Shown: positions 39,567 through 49,762, counted from the stretch's first letter. The stretch is 64,000 nt of DNA from Candidatus Peregrinibacteria bacterium GW2011_GWF2_43_17 (GCA_000999315.1 LCFW01000005.1:1-64000); one strand, 5' to 3'. A program made the numbers and translations. Notes: generated by a model not told the origin, from the sequence alone.

Positions 39567-40496
39567 TCAAAACCTTTCCAGCTCCAAGCACCTCTTAAGC
39601 GAACACAGCGCAACTTCCAGCTGTTTCTCGTCCGGCTCTCTTGTCGTGATTTTCTGGAACCAAAGACCGGGCGCGATAATCGCTTTCATGAAAAAAGTAT
39701 CTTTGTGTTTGGCGCTTAACTTCAAAGCCTCATAAGAAACCCCCGCTATTAACGGGAGCAAAGCGACTCTGCTTGCAAATTTATCAATAAAATTATCGGC
39801 GGTCGGGACAACGGTATAAATCAAAATACTTATCAAAATCACTAGCAATATGAAACTCGTTCCGCACCTTGGGTGAAACCTTGTTTGCTTTGTTGCGGAA
39901 TCCGGAGTCAACGACTTGTCGAGCTCGTACGCCCAGATGGATTTATGCTCCGCACCGTGATACATGAAAACCCTTTTTATATCGGGCAAAAGTGAAATCA
40001 AAACGAGGTATGCCAAGAAAAACGAGGTCTTTATTACGCCGTCGACAATGTTGAAAATCAAATAATTTTCATCCAGAAACGGAAATCGAGAACTCAAAAA
40101 CTCGGTTATCCCGAGGGGCAAGAATTTGAATAAAAATATCGCGAAACCGAAAACCAAAATCATATAAATCGTATAGCCGACAACGGACAGGATTTCTTTC
40201 CACAACGGGCGATCGGTCGCCTCCACATGCTCCTTTTCTCCGGCAATATATTCCGCATTCGAAACATTTAAAGACTTGATGCCGATATACATTGATTCAA
40301 ATAAGTTCACGAGACCTCTCAAAACGGGGAGCCCTAAAATTTTATATTTTTTTGTTAAACTCTTGAACTCAAATTCGCGAGTCTTTATTTTACCATCCTC
40401 TTTTCTGACCGAAACCACGAAATGATTCGGAGACCTCATCATTACCCCTTCTATCACGGCTTGTCCGCCCACGGCGAAATCTATTTTTTTCTGCAT
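39567..40496 (-). CDS. DUF1385 family membrane protein
   Basis: AVGGQAVIEGVMMRSPNHFVVSVR, YHGAEHKSIWAYE, TRFHPRCGTSFIL; upstream part of the listed ORF overlaps a promoter. Confidence 0.92.
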   Translation of the reverse strand: MQKKIDFAVGGQAVIEGVMMRSPNHFVVSVRKEDGKIKTREFEFKSLTKKYKILGLPVLRGLVNLFESMYIGIKSLNVSNAEYIAGEKEHVEATDRPLWKEILSVVGYTIYMILVFGFAIFLFKFLPLGITEFLSSRFPFLDENYLIFNIVDGVIKTSFFLAYLVLISLLPDIKRVFMYHGAEHKSIWAYELDKSLTPDSATKQTRFHPRCGTSFILLVILISILIYTVVPTADNFIDKFASRVALLPLIAGVSYEALKLSAKHKDTFFMKAIIAPGLWFQKITTREPDEKQLEVALCSLKRCLELERF

Positions 40497-40522
40497 AAAA
40501 TTTGTTATTCGCTCCAACTGAT

Positions 40523-40551
40523 TTGCAGTCTTACAATAACTTCCATATAAT
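40523..40551 (+). promoter_or_regulatory. sigma70-type promoter
   Basis: TTGCAG-17 nt-TATAAT. Confidence 0.65.
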
Positions 40552-40581
40552 CGCAAGTAGATTTTGTCAAAACAAACAACA

Positions 40582-41589
40582 ATGAGTAAAAAAATAAAAT
40601 TCTTAAAAAAACCGATATTAAGCGTAGCATCGGTTGCCATAGTCGCGGTTTTGGCATTTTTCGCCATCACACCCGGTAATAATTTGAATTCTCTGAACGA
40701 CTCGGATTACAAAATCATAGACGTTCACGAAAATATAGATTCAATGGACCAAGCCGACAAACTGGTCTCCGTCATGGATGCGGTTAATATCTCGCAAACC
40801 GTTTTGGTGGGGAGTCCCGAGGAGCTTTTAAACTATACCGGAGAACAAGGCTTCTCAAGCATCGAAGAAAACAACGAAGAAATTTTGAGCATAGCGAATG
40901 AATATGATGAAAGATTTTACGCTTTTTGTGCAATAGACCCGGATGATGCCGATAAAGTCGCAACGGCAAAAAAATGTATAGCCGAAGGCGGGACGGGATT
41001 GAAGCTCTACAACGGGCACACATTTTTCTACGAATATCCGTTAGACGACGATCGCCTCCTTCCTCTTTATAGATACGCCGAAGAAGAAGGGGTCCCAATG
41101 ATGATACATGTGAATACGGCTTATTACTTGGATCAGTTTGAAGATGTGCTTACCCTTTATCCCGATTTACAAGTTGTTTGTCCGCATTTCTGTCTGTCTT
41201 CAAAAAATCCCGCACAGCTCGCATCGTTGTTTAACGATTTCCCGAATCTCTATGTTGATATAAGTTTCGGCTATCAAGATTATCTTAAAGACGGCTTAAC
41301 TCGAATTTCCGAAAACATCGACGTATTCAAAGATTTATTTAATAAATACGGTGATAGGTTCTTGTTTGGCACGGTGGCGGTAGTCACGAATGACGAAGAG
41401 AAAACCGAAGAATGGCTCGAAGAAACATATCGAACCTATAGAGATTTACTTGAAAAAGACATTTATACGACGGCTCGTGTTACAGACGAAGAAACGGGCG
41501 AGCTTGTTTTATTGAACGGGTTGGCCTTGAGTGCCGATGTTTTGGAAAAAATATATTCGGGGAACTGGGAGGGGATTATGACAAGATAG
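40582..41589 (+). CDS. amidohydrolase family protein (TIM-barrel) with N-terminal TM
   Basis: KIIDVHENID, GTGLKLYNGH, MMIHVNTAYY, LQVVCPHFCL, RFLFGT. Confidence 0.7.
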   Translation: MSKKIKFLKKPILSVASVAIVAVLAFFAITPGNNLNSLNDSDYKIIDVHENIDSMDQADKLVSVMDAVNISQTVLVGSPEELLNYTGEQGFSSIEENNEEILSIANEYDERFYAFCAIDPDDADKVATAKKCIAEGGTGLKLYNGHTFFYEYPLDDDRLLPLYRYAEEEGVPMMIHVNTAYYLDQFEDVLTLYPDLQVVCPHFCLSSKNPAQLASLFNDFPNLYVDISFGYQDYLKDGLTRISENIDVFKDLFNKYGDRFLFGTVAVVTNDEEKTEEWLEETYRTYRDLLEKDIYTTARVTDEETGELVLLNGLALSADVLEKIYSGNWEGIMTR

Positions 41590-41591
41590 AC

Positions 41592-42404
41592 TCATAATCT
41601 TCCGCTATCTCCCATCGTATACGGTATCTCCTCCGCCAAATCTTTCGCCGTGTAACAAAAATCTTTTCTCATCTTTAAATTATCTCCCGCTTTCCCCAGC
41701 AAAAACGCGCCCGATTGTGCGGCACTGAAAGGGCTTAACCCTTGAGCCATCAAGCCTCCGCATACTCCGGCCAAAACATCTCCGCTTCCTCCGACAGTCA
41801 TTCCCGCATTACCGGTTTTATTTAGAGAAATTTCACCGTTAGAAGAGGCGATAGTATCCGTCAAACCTTTTAATAAAATATTTATTGAATATTTTTTAGC
41901 GATTTTCGCAACATCTTCGGCATGAAAAAATCTTTCAAACTCGCCTTTATGAGGTGTTATTACAATATTCTCGTTTCCGCCTTCGCTAATCGCACCAATC
42001 GCATTCGAATCCAACACGAATTTATGATCGGATTTAATCAACTCTTTTACCGATTGTAAAAACTCTTTCCCGGGCTTGGATCCGGGCCCGATAATTACGC
42101 AGTCGGACTCTTTTATAAAATCTTCAATATTATTCAAAAATTCGGGTTTCAAGGAATCTCCTTCGTATCCTCGAACTATAAATTCCGGGCAATAACTTCT
42201 TGCGACGGCGACATTACACTTTGGAACAAACAATCTCACGATATCGCAACCGGCATACAAAGCGCCCATTGCGCAAAGAACATGTGCGCCGGAAAACTCA
42301 CTATCTCCTCCTATAACAAGTACTCGGCCGTTTTCGCCTTTATGCGAGTCGGGTTTTCTGCGTGGGAGGAGGGGTTTGATGTTGGCGAGTGCGAGAGTTT
42401 TCAT
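41592..42404 (-). CDS. ADP-dependent NAD(P)H-hydrate dehydratase
   Basis: HKGENGRVLVIGGDSEFSGAHVL, IITPHKGEF-type motif, GNAGMTVGGSGDVLAGVCGGL. Confidence 0.92.
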   Translation of the reverse strand: MKTLALANIKPLLPRRKPDSHKGENGRVLVIGGDSEFSGAHVLCAMGALYAGCDIVRLFVPKCNVAVARSYCPEFIVRGYEGDSLKPEFLNNIEDFIKESDCVIIGPGSKPGKEFLQSVKELIKSDHKFVLDSNAIGAISEGGNENIVITPHKGEFERFFHAEDVAKIAKKYSINILLKGLTDTIASSNGEISLNKTGNAGMTVGGSGDVLAGVCGGLMAQGLSPFSAAQSGAFLLGKAGDNLKMRKDFCYTAKDLAEEIPYTMGDSGRL

Positions 42405-43258
42405 GAAGATTTTTTTCTGAAAATAAATATATCATCAACCGTCCCTTTTTTCCTTGGTAGTTTTGTGGGAATGGGGTCGTTGCCAAACATAAGGATGTCA
42501 GAGTCACTTAACATCCATCCTGCCGCATCCGGATTCTTAGACACAAAAGCGGCATTTCTTTCTTGTTCTTGCTTTCTCGCAATTTCAATGATTTTTCTGT
42601 ATTCGGCGAGAACATTCTCCTCCTTGCCGGTAACAGCTCTGACAATAAGAGCAGCCATGAGATAATTGGCACCACCCCATGTAAAACGAGCACTCTTAAA
42701 CTCTTCTTCCGTCGCAACTTCTTGCCAGCACTCTTCAAGATTTTCTCTGTCGGCGACGTATTGGTGATCTCGTGTTGGGATGATAATACCAACAAATTCA
42801 AACTCCGTATCATCTCGAAACCCAGTCGCAGTCCCATGGTAATCATTACAAAGGACATACCCACCCGGTTTTAAGTTCCGAACCAAGTCGGCTCCTCGAA
42901 CAGAAGGATTAAGAATAATCGCAACATCTATAGGTTCATTTGGGCTAAATCTTATAGCGTCTTCGCAATGTGCTTCATAACCCGCTGTGCCCAGAGTAGC
43001 CATCGCTTTTTGGTCCAAGTCGACATAAACAACTCTGCTATTTGGGAAAGACATGCTTGGGCTCACGTTGTATGCGCAACAAGGGCTATAAACTACCCGG
43101 TAATCACCGGGGAACTCTTGTTGAAAAAGATTGTAACAAGCTACTAAATCTTTTGACGAAGTCGGTTTTGGCGCTTCCAAATCACGTCGAGTCGGGATTT
43201 CGCTTTCATCCACGGCTCCCCAGCTACCGGGTTCAATAGGTGTATTCGGCGTTGCCAT
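42401..43258 (-). CDS. hypothetical protein, possible Rossmann/methyltransferase-like fold
   Basis: VVYVDLDQKAMATL, VRNLKPGGYVLCNDYHG. Confidence 0.6.
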   Translation of the reverse strand: MATPNTPIEPGSWGAVDESEIPTRRDLEAPKPTSSKDLVACYNLFQQEFPGDYRVVYSPCCAYNVSPSMSFPNSRVVYVDLDQKAMATLGTAGYEAHCEDAIRFSPNEPIDVAIILNPSVRGADLVRNLKPGGYVLCNDYHGTATGFRDDTEFEFVGIIIPTRDHQYVADRENLEECWQEVATEEEFKSARFTWGGANYLMAALIVRAVTGKEENVLAEYRKIIEIARKQEQERNAAFVSKNPDAAGWMLSDSDILMFGNDPIPTKLPRKKGTVDDIFIFRKKSS

Positions 43259-43260
43259 AT

Positions 43261-44580
43261 TTATTGTCTTGCTAGAAAATCTGCACCGACCGGGTCAGCG
43301 GGCCCTCTTGGCAGGACGGGCTCGCTACTTACAGGTATTGGTGCTTGTTGCGGCGTCGTAGTTGGAGCAGAAACTTGTTGTATTGTGACGGTAGCATCGA
43401 CAGCAGGGGCTGGCGCAACGGTGGATTCTTGTGGCGCCACGACAACAGGTTGTTCTTGAGTAGGAGCGGTACCGGCTTCCGTAGCAGTCGCCGCCGCAGC
43501 CTTAGCCTGCTCTTCGGCTTTTTGTACTTGTTCTATGTATTCGAGATCTTCTTCATCCGTGTGAGAAGCATCACCTTCATGTTTATCTTTCACATCCGGG
43601 TTTTCGGAATCTTGTTTGGTTTGCGCTTCCTCGGCCTGGATCCTTTCCATTTGAAATTGTTTCATGTCTTCCGCAGTCATGTTTTTAATCGGGAGAACAG
43701 CTTGCTCGTTACTCGGATCAAGAACCAAATTCATTGTGTTATAAGGCATGCCTATACCGGCTTTAGAGAAGGCGTCATTTATTTGTTGTAAAACTTGCGA
43801 TTTCACATTTAACCAAGAGTCTTTTGAGCTGACCCAAAATCTAACCTTGAAATCCATCGAACTGTCACCGAAATCATCCATAATTACAGATGGGGCGGGT
43901 TTTTTAATAACTTTCGGATGAGCTTTCACTACTGCCAAAAGCACATTCATGGCTTTGGCGATATTGGTGCCATAATTAACACCGATCACAAGCTCGATTC
44001 TCCTGAATGGATTTGTTGTAAAACTTGTGACTTTATTGGTAAAAAGATCCGCATTCGGGACTATGATCCTTGTCCCGTCGATAGCTTGTAAAATTGTCGC
44101 TCTCGCCTGAATTTCTTTTACCTTTCCCATCGTCCCGTTCACTTCAATAAAATCTCCGATTGTGAACTGCCTGGATGCGAGTATCAAAACACCCGAAATA
44201 AAATTCATAATAATATCTTGCAAAGCAAAACCTACGCCGAAACCTACGGCGGCTATTACGGCGGTAAGGTCGATTCCTCCGACCTTTAAGCCCACGGTCA
44301 AACCTATAATAAGAACTATTGCGTAAGTAGCCCTGCCGACCAAGATAAGCACATCTTCGTGCTCATCACCCATTTTATCGGCGACTCTGTCAACCGCAAT
44401 TTTTTTTACCAGTTTTGCAAAATAAAAGGAAAAAAGCATCACAAGGATGGCCGCAATCCAGTTGTCCAGTCTGCTGAATATAAAAGACATCATCGAAGTT
44501 ATCGCGTTCGAGCTTTCGGATGTGGCATCGGTGGATGCCGCCGCATTCGCAATCGGGATCAACAGAGAGAGTAAATACAT
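43261..44580 (-). CDS. MscS-family mechanosensitive ion channel
   Basis: AAVGFGVGFALQDIIMNFISGVLILASRQFTIGDFIEV. Confidence 0.92.
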   Translation of the reverse strand: MYLLSLLIPIANAAASTDATSESSNAITSMMSFIFSRLDNWIAAILVMLFSFYFAKLVKKIAVDRVADKMGDEHEDVLILVGRATYAIVLIIGLTVGLKVGGIDLTAVIAAVGFGVGFALQDIIMNFISGVLILASRQFTIGDFIEVNGTMGKVKEIQARATILQAIDGTRIIVPNADLFTNKVTSFTTNPFRRIELVIGVNYGTNIAKAMNVLLAVVKAHPKVIKKPAPSVIMDDFGDSSMDFKVRFWVSSKDSWLNVKSQVLQQINDAFSKAGIGMPYNTMNLVLDPSNEQAVLPIKNMTAEDMKQFQMERIQAEEAQTKQDSENPDVKDKHEGDASHTDEEDLEYIEQVQKAEEQAKAAAATATEAGTAPTQEQPVVVAPQESTVAPAPAVDATVTIQQVSAPTTTPQQAPIPVSSEPVLPRGPADPVGADFLARQ

Positions 44581-44702
44581 ATAATTCGTTTTATTTTTAT
44601 CTCTGAATTATACCAGTTTCTCGCAAGGTTAGCAATATCTAATAATGGCGATTTAATAGGTTTGCTATAGTATAAAGACAACTATTCTTAACCCCCCAAA
44701 TC

Positions 44703-45467
44703 ATGGCAGGCGCATTCGTAGCGATGATAGTCACCTTGGGCATACCTTTGGTGATTTTGCTCGCAATATTGATAAAACAAATCAACGAATATGAAAGAGG
44801 CGTGATTTTCACACTTGGTAAATATTCGTCCACGAGACTTCCCGGTTGGAGCATCGTAATCCCGGTTTTTCAATCCATGAGGAAGGTTGATATTCGTATA
44901 AAAGCCGTAGACGTTCCAAACCAAGAAGCGATTACAAAAGACAACATCGCGGTCCAAATCAACGCAGTTATTTATTATAAAGTCGTAGATGCCGGCAAAG
45001 CCGTTATACAGGTTGAAAATTTTTATTATGCGACGAGCCAATTCGCTCAAACGACGATGAGAAATATCGTCGGCGAAGTTACGCTTGATCAATTATTGCA
45101 AAGCAGGGAGGAAATTTCAGAAAAAATTCAAAACTTGGTGGATAAAGTCACTTCTCAATGGGGTATCCAAATCGAAAACGTTGAACTGAAAGACATCGTT
45201 CTCCCGGACAACATGAAAAGAACGATCGCAAAACAAGCGGAGGCCGAAAGAGAAAGAAGAGCGGTAGTCATCCAATCCGAAGGAGAGGTCCAAGCCGCAG
45301 ACAATCTGTCAAAAGCCGCAAAAATACTTTCAGGGACGCCCGGCGCTTTACATCTAAGAACACTACATTCGATTAACGATCTGTCTTCCGATGAATCCAA
45401 TACGACAGTCTGGATGCTCCCGATAGAAGTACTCGAAGCATTCAAAAGCATAGCGACTAAAAAATGA
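44703..45467 (+). CDS. SPFH/band 7 protein (slipin-like)
   Basis: INEYERGVIFTLGKYSSTRLPGWSIVIPVFQ, AEAERERRAVVIQSEGE. Confidence 0.93.
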   Translation: MAGAFVAMIVTLGIPLVILLAILIKQINEYERGVIFTLGKYSSTRLPGWSIVIPVFQSMRKVDIRIKAVDVPNQEAITKDNIAVQINAVIYYKVVDAGKAVIQVENFYYATSQFAQTTMRNIVGEVTLDQLLQSREEISEKIQNLVDKVTSQWGIQIENVELKDIVLPDNMKRTIAKQAEAERERRAVVIQSEGEVQAADNLSKAAKILSGTPGALHLRTLHSINDLSSDESNTTVWMLPIEVLEAFKSIATKK

Positions 45468-46249
45468 TAAAAACATACGGCATAGTGGCGTACCCGGCAT
45501 CCCATTCTCTTTCTCCGGAGATGCACAACGCGGCATTCAAAGCGCTTAAAATCGGCGCCAAGTACCGCGTCTTCGACGTAAAACCCGAAAACTTTGGCGA
45601 CTTAATCAAAGATCTTCATAAGAATAAAATCGAAGGACTGAACGTCTCGATGCCTTACAAGGAGGAGGTTATACAATATTTGGATGGCATTGATCCAACT
45701 GCAAAAAAAATAGGAGCGGTTAATTGCATATATAAAAAAGGTAAAAAATATTACGGCGCAAATTACGACTGGAAAGGGATAGTGGAACCTCTCAAGAAAA
45801 TCACAAAACTGAAAGGTAAAAAAGTCCTTCTGCTCGGCGCCGGCGGCGCCGCCAAAGCGGCATGTTTCGGCTTGAAAAAAGAAGGCGCCAATGTATTTAT
45901 TCTCAATAGAACTTTCGCAACCGCAAAAGAACTTGCCAGAAAATACGGCTTCAAAGCCACCGAAACCGCCGACTCAATGCCCGATATCGTAATTAATTGC
46001 ACATCCGTCGGCTTCGAAAACCCCGAAGAGTCACCAATCAATCCGGAAGTGTTCAAAGACGCGGGTGTAGTCCTGGACATCATTTACGGGCACGAAACAA
46101 AGTTCGTTTCAGACGCAAAAGCCGCCGGGGTTAAGTTTATCATAACAGGAGAAGAGGTTCTCCTGCATCAAGGATACGCAACTTTTAAAAAATGGACCGG
46201 GTCAAAAGCACCAAGAGAAATCATGAAGAAATCCATAAGGAATTTTTGA
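45464..46249 (+). CDS. aroE: shikimate dehydrogenase
   Basis: AYPASHSLSPEMHNAAFKAL, LNVSMPYKEEV, VLLLGAGGAAKAACFGL. Confidence 0.93.
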   Translation: MIKTYGIVAYPASHSLSPEMHNAAFKALKIGAKYRVFDVKPENFGDLIKDLHKNKIEGLNVSMPYKEEVIQYLDGIDPTAKKIGAVNCIYKKGKKYYGANYDWKGIVEPLKKITKLKGKKVLLLGAGGAAKAACFGLKKEGANVFILNRTFATAKELARKYGFKATETADSMPDIVINCTSVGFENPEESPINPEVFKDAGVVLDIIYGHETKFVSDAKAAGVKFIITGEEVLLHQGYATFKKWTGSKAPREIMKKSIRNF

Positions 46250-46375
46250 AAAACATTTGCGAAAACACCTGCAACGATCATCGATTCTCGAGGTCGTACC
46301 TGGCTGCCGACAGGCAGGCATGCTAGATCGAGAGAATCAGGAAGTGAAGCCGTTTGAGCAAATGTTTTTCAAAAA
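46243..46375. repeat. ~133-bp long inverted-repeat (hairpin) element between convergent genes
   Basis: TTTTTGAAAAACATTTGC (46243-46260) with perfect inverted copy 46358-46375; inner GATTCTCGA/TCGAGAGAATC and CTGCCgacaGGCAG. Confidence 0.85.
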
Positions 46376-47154
46376 AACTCCCCACCCTTCACATCCTTTT
46401 TCACCGACAAAACATCTTTCCTCGTAATCTCCTCTTCTTGTCCGACCTCTTCGTCACGCCCGTATTTTATATATTTGCTCAAGAAATCTATCCCGTAAGC
46501 GTCATAAACGAATCTGTAACCCATTCCGACGAGTCCGTTCATAAGTCCGAGCATCATCCAAATAACCGGCAAAGCCGCAAATAAAAGAATCGAAGTATTT
46601 TGACCTGCCATAATATACAACGCGAAATTTATAGCACTCGCGAAAATCAACCCAAAGACCGTACTGTAAACGCCAAGCAAGGCATATTTCGCATCGGACA
46701 AAATTTCCAAAATCAGAGAGCTGGCGATTATGCTTACCAAAATTTGCAAAGCAGCGACATAAGCCATCATCTCAACGCTCACGCCCGAAACTATTATATA
46801 AACCGGTGCCATTAAGATTAAGATGGCAAGATTTATCGCGAAAACCTGATATAAAGTCGAAAACAAAGATTTGTATTTGCCTTTATCCGTGAGTCCGATC
46901 AAAAGACAACTTATCGTATTCGATAAACACGAACTCAAAAAAGTCACGGCCATAAACACGAAAACCACAAGAGGGTTCAACGTCCCACCTCCATCTTCAC
47001 TCGCGAATCCGGAAAAAATACTCGCTCCCAAAAGTACTGATATCAGAAGCACCATCGTGCCCATAACCCCACCTCCAAGTCCGCAAACAGCCCTAAGTCC
47101 CAACATCAAAAGAGTGACCTTTCGTGGTCCCAAAATTGTTTGTGTATCAGCCAT
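46369..47154 (-). CDS. multi-pass membrane protein (Yip1-like)
   Basis: ~6 TM segments, 261 aa. Confidence 0.55.
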   Translation of the reverse strand: MADTQTILGPRKVTLLMLGLRAVCGLGGGVMGTMVLLISVLLGASIFSGFASEDGGGTLNPLVVFVFMAVTFLSSCLSNTISCLLIGLTDKGKYKSLFSTLYQVFAINLAILILMAPVYIIVSGVSVEMMAYVAALQILVSIIASSLILEILSDAKYALLGVYSTVFGLIFASAINFALYIMAGQNTSILLFAALPVIWMMLGLMNGLVGMGYRFVYDAYGIDFLSKYIKYGRDEEVGQEEEITRKDVLSVKKDVKGGEFF

Positions 47155-47158
47155 AATG

Positions 47159-47620
47159 TTATTTTTTATTTTTACCGAGAACTATTTTATCAAAAAAAAT
47201 CAAAAGAGCTAATGCTCCGCAAAATATGGCGCTGTCCGCGATGTTAAAAGATGGCCACTTCCACACGGAAATAAAATCCCTCACGTATCCGTAAACAATC
47301 CTGTCGTACAGGTTGCCGAGCGCTCCTCCCAATATCAAACCGGCTACAACCAACCCGAAACTTTTATTCAAATCAAAATTTCTAAAAACGAAATACGTAA
47401 ATCCGACGATTAAGATCGAAGTCAGAAAAACAGACGCCAAAACGGGTACGGGTAAACTGAATGCGATCCCGACATTTTCGCCATAATAAAATCCGAAAAA
47501 ATTATTGATGAAAGCGACGTTTATTCCATAAGTGAATTTTTTTACAAAAAAATCCAAAACGAAAACACAGATCGATACGGCCAACATCAGATACAAGCTT
47601 TTTAAAATGGACTTTTGCAT
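47159..47620 (-). CDS. lspA: lipoprotein signal peptidase
   Basis: LILGGALGNLYDRIVYGYVRDFISVW, FNIADSAI. Confidence 0.95.
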   Translation of the reverse strand: MQKSILKSLYLMLAVSICVFVLDFFVKKFTYGINVAFINNFFGFYYGENVGIAFSLPVPVLASVFLTSILIVGFTYFVFRNFDLNKSFGLVVAGLILGGALGNLYDRIVYGYVRDFISVWKWPSFNIADSAIFCGALALLIFFDKIVLGKNKK

Positions 47621-47681
47621 ACAGCCATTCTACCCCTTCGGTGCAAAAACGAGTATGTTGTATAATTTAACAGATTAGAGG

Positions 47682-47699
47682 GGCCGTCCCGGGACGGCC
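47682..47699. repeat. 18-bp perfect palindrome GGCCGTCCCGGGACGGCC, copy 3 (intergenic)
   Basis: Exact match, flanked by direct repeats CAGATTAGAG at 47671-47680 and 47704-47713. Confidence 0.95.
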
Positions 47700-47753
47700 T
47701 AGTCAGATTAGAGTTGACCAGTCCGCCAAAAACGTTTTTATATGTCAAGCATG

Positions 47754-47782
47754 TTGCAAGACGTCCGCGAAAATGTTATAAT
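47754..47782 (+). promoter_or_regulatory. sigma70-type promoter
   Basis: TTGCAA-17 nt-TATAAT, 21 nt before the ATG at 47804. Confidence 0.75.
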
Positions 47783-47803
47783 ATAAAGATTAAAAAAACA
47801 AAA

Positions 47804-48487
47804 ATGTTCAAACCAAACAGATTAGTCTGGAAGGAAAAAGCCGCCTCGAAAGGTTTAAACAATCTTACATTAGCGCAAGAGGCGAGTGCGGAGTCGAGCA
47901 AACGATGGGCTAGGATCTTGGGCAGATTTACAAAAAAACTTAGCGATGGAGCGGATAGAGCGGCGATAGGGTCGGTAGAGGTTGCCGGCAGAACCGCATA
48001 CGAAATCATTAGGCATACAACCCAAACGGCAAGGGGACTTGTCAGAAACACGCTCGCCCCATTGACGGTTTTGGATAGCGATAAAACATTTTGGGCGAAA
48101 ACATGGGACGCCTTGAAAGAGGTCCCGTATTCCGTTGTTGGAAGAAATTTGGGGAATATTGGATACGGTCTCGCCGGCATAGGAGGATCGTTGCTCGGGG
48201 TCGGATTTGATAAAGAAAAGAAGCTCCCGACGATACGAAGAAGCGTTGGGCTTGCGGGCTTGGGATGGAAACTGCTTGGCGGCTCGAAAGATGTTGCCAC
48301 TTCTTTATATGGAGCTGATGCCATAAACGCACATACCGAAGCCGCCGAAGATGATGCCGATATGCATGAAACGATAGGAGCGAGAGTTATCATGTTCCCG
48401 GGACACTTCAGGGCAAAAGATGCGGAAGGCGCCAAAAAAACCGCCGCCACCACCCCGAAGAAAAAAGAAGAAAAAAAGGCAGCATAA
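47804..48487 (+). CDS. hypothetical protein, Lys/Ala-rich C-terminus
   Basis: ORF from MFKPNRLVWKEKAASKG directly downstream of a strong promoter. Confidence 0.7.
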   Translation: MFKPNRLVWKEKAASKGLNNLTLAQEASAESSKRWARILGRFTKKLSDGADRAAIGSVEVAGRTAYEIIRHTTQTARGLVRNTLAPLTVLDSDKTFWAKTWDALKEVPYSVVGRNLGNIGYGLAGIGGSLLGVGFDKEKKLPTIRRSVGLAGLGWKLLGGSKDVATSLYGADAINAHTEAAEDDADMHETIGARVIMFPGHFRAKDAEGAKKTAATTPKKKEEKKAA

Positions 48488-48512
48488 TTAAATCTTGCCC
48501 CATCCCTTCTCG

Positions 48513-48533
48513 CTGTGTACTGTGTACTCATCA
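48513..48533. repeat. heptanucleotide tandem repeat abutting the ftsW-like start codon
   Basis: CTGTGTA CTGTGTA CTCATCA(TG). Confidence 0.55.
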
Positions 48534-49762
48534 TGCGAAAAGGTTACGAACAAGTCGACCATCTTCTTCTTATAACGGTTTTCGCCTTGCTGGTTGTAGG
48601 GATAATAATGATCACGAGCATCGGGGTCCCGAAATCCATTCAATTATCGGCTCCGGACGTGCTTTACCCGAACTGCAGTGATTCCGCTGTTGACTGTTAT
48701 TTGGTTTTGAAAAAACATTTGATAAGAGTCGCGATAGGGGTGATTGCTTTTTTGGCGGCATTGAAAATCAATTACAGATTTTGGGACAAAGTGGCCACGG
48801 CGATATTCTTGGGATCGATAGGACTTCTCATAGCGGTATTCATCTTCGGATCCGCAAATAATACGATAGCTCAAAGTTGGATAAATGTCGGGATACCGTT
48901 TTTGAACTCGATTCAGCCATCCGAAGTGGCGAAATTCGGGCTGGTCGTATATCTGGCGGTTTGGATAACTCGGCGGATGGAAAAACGCGACGGGCTGGAT
49001 GACTGGAAGCAAGGATTTTTTTCTTTCGCGATAATTTCCGGGCTGATATTGCTACCTGTTATGGCGCAACCGGACCTGGGTTCAAGTTTGGTATTGGCGA
49101 CGATAGCGGGAGGGATGTATTTCGTGGGAGGAGCTCCGATAAAACAGATACTTGCGGGCATCGGCATAGCGGCATTTTTTTCATTGATAGCGATGATTAG
49201 CGTTGATTATATAAATGAAAGATTCATGGGATTTATCGCGCCCGGGGATCATTGCGAAGAAAGTTATTGTTGGCAGGCGGAACAATCGAGAATAGCTATC
49301 GGTAGCGGTGGATTGTGGGGCAAAGGATTGACGCAAGGAATACAAAAATCTTACTGGCTTCCGCAGGCATCCGATGATTTTATTTTCGCGGCTTCGGCGG
49401 AAGAATTGGGATTTTTTAGGATTATTTTTGTGCTTATCGGATACGCGATTATCGGATATAGAGGGTTCCAAATTTCGGCACACGCTCCGACAAAATTCGC
49501 TTCGCTTCTGGCGGCGGGCATGACAATATGGATAACGGCACAAGCGTTTTTAAATATCATGGTAAACACTTCACTCTTTCCGATTACCGGCATCACCCTC
49601 CCATTTATCAGTTATGGAGGCTCTTCGATGCTAACTTCGATGCTTGCAATCGGTGTACTTTTAAATATATCAAAATATACGACAAACCATGCGTATACTA
49701 CTAACGGGAGGCGGCACAGCGGGGCACATCATCCCCAATATCGCCGTTTCGGAAGAGCTTAA
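48533..49762 (+). CDS. FtsW/RodA/SpoVE cell-cycle protein
   Basis: FLNSIQPSEVAKFGLVVYLA, QPDLGSSLVLATI, ELGFFRIIFVLIGYA, PFISYGGSSM. Confidence 0.93.
   Translation: MRKGYEQVDHLLLITVFALLVVGIIMITSIGVPKSIQLSAPDVLYPNCSDSAVDCYLVLKKHLIRVAIGVIAFLAALKINYRFWDKVATAIFLGSIGLLIAVFIFGSANNTIAQSWINVGIPFLNSIQPSEVAKFGLVVYLAVWITRRMEKRDGLDDWKQGFFSFAIISGLILLPVMAQPDLGSSLVLATIAGGMYFVGGAPIKQILAGIGIAAFFSLIAMISVDYINERFMGFIAPGDHCEESYCWQAEQSRIAIGSGGLWGKGLTQGIQKSYWLPQASDDFIFAASAEELGFFRIIFVLIGYAIIGYRGFQISAHAPTKFASLLAAGMTIWITAQAFLNIMVNTSLFPITGITLPFISYGGSSMLTSMLAIGVLLNISKYTTNHAYTTNGRRHSGAHHPQYRRFGRA

Noticed and set aside
39567-40670. Long version of the DUF1385 ORF starting at 40670
   Set aside because: The extra N-terminus runs through a clear divergent promoter (40523-40551) and is not family-like; start at 40496 preferred.
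47776-48534. 252-aa antisense ORF
   Set aside because: Fully antisense to the promoter-supported 47804-48487 gene; Ser/Pro/Ala-rich shadow-frame composition.
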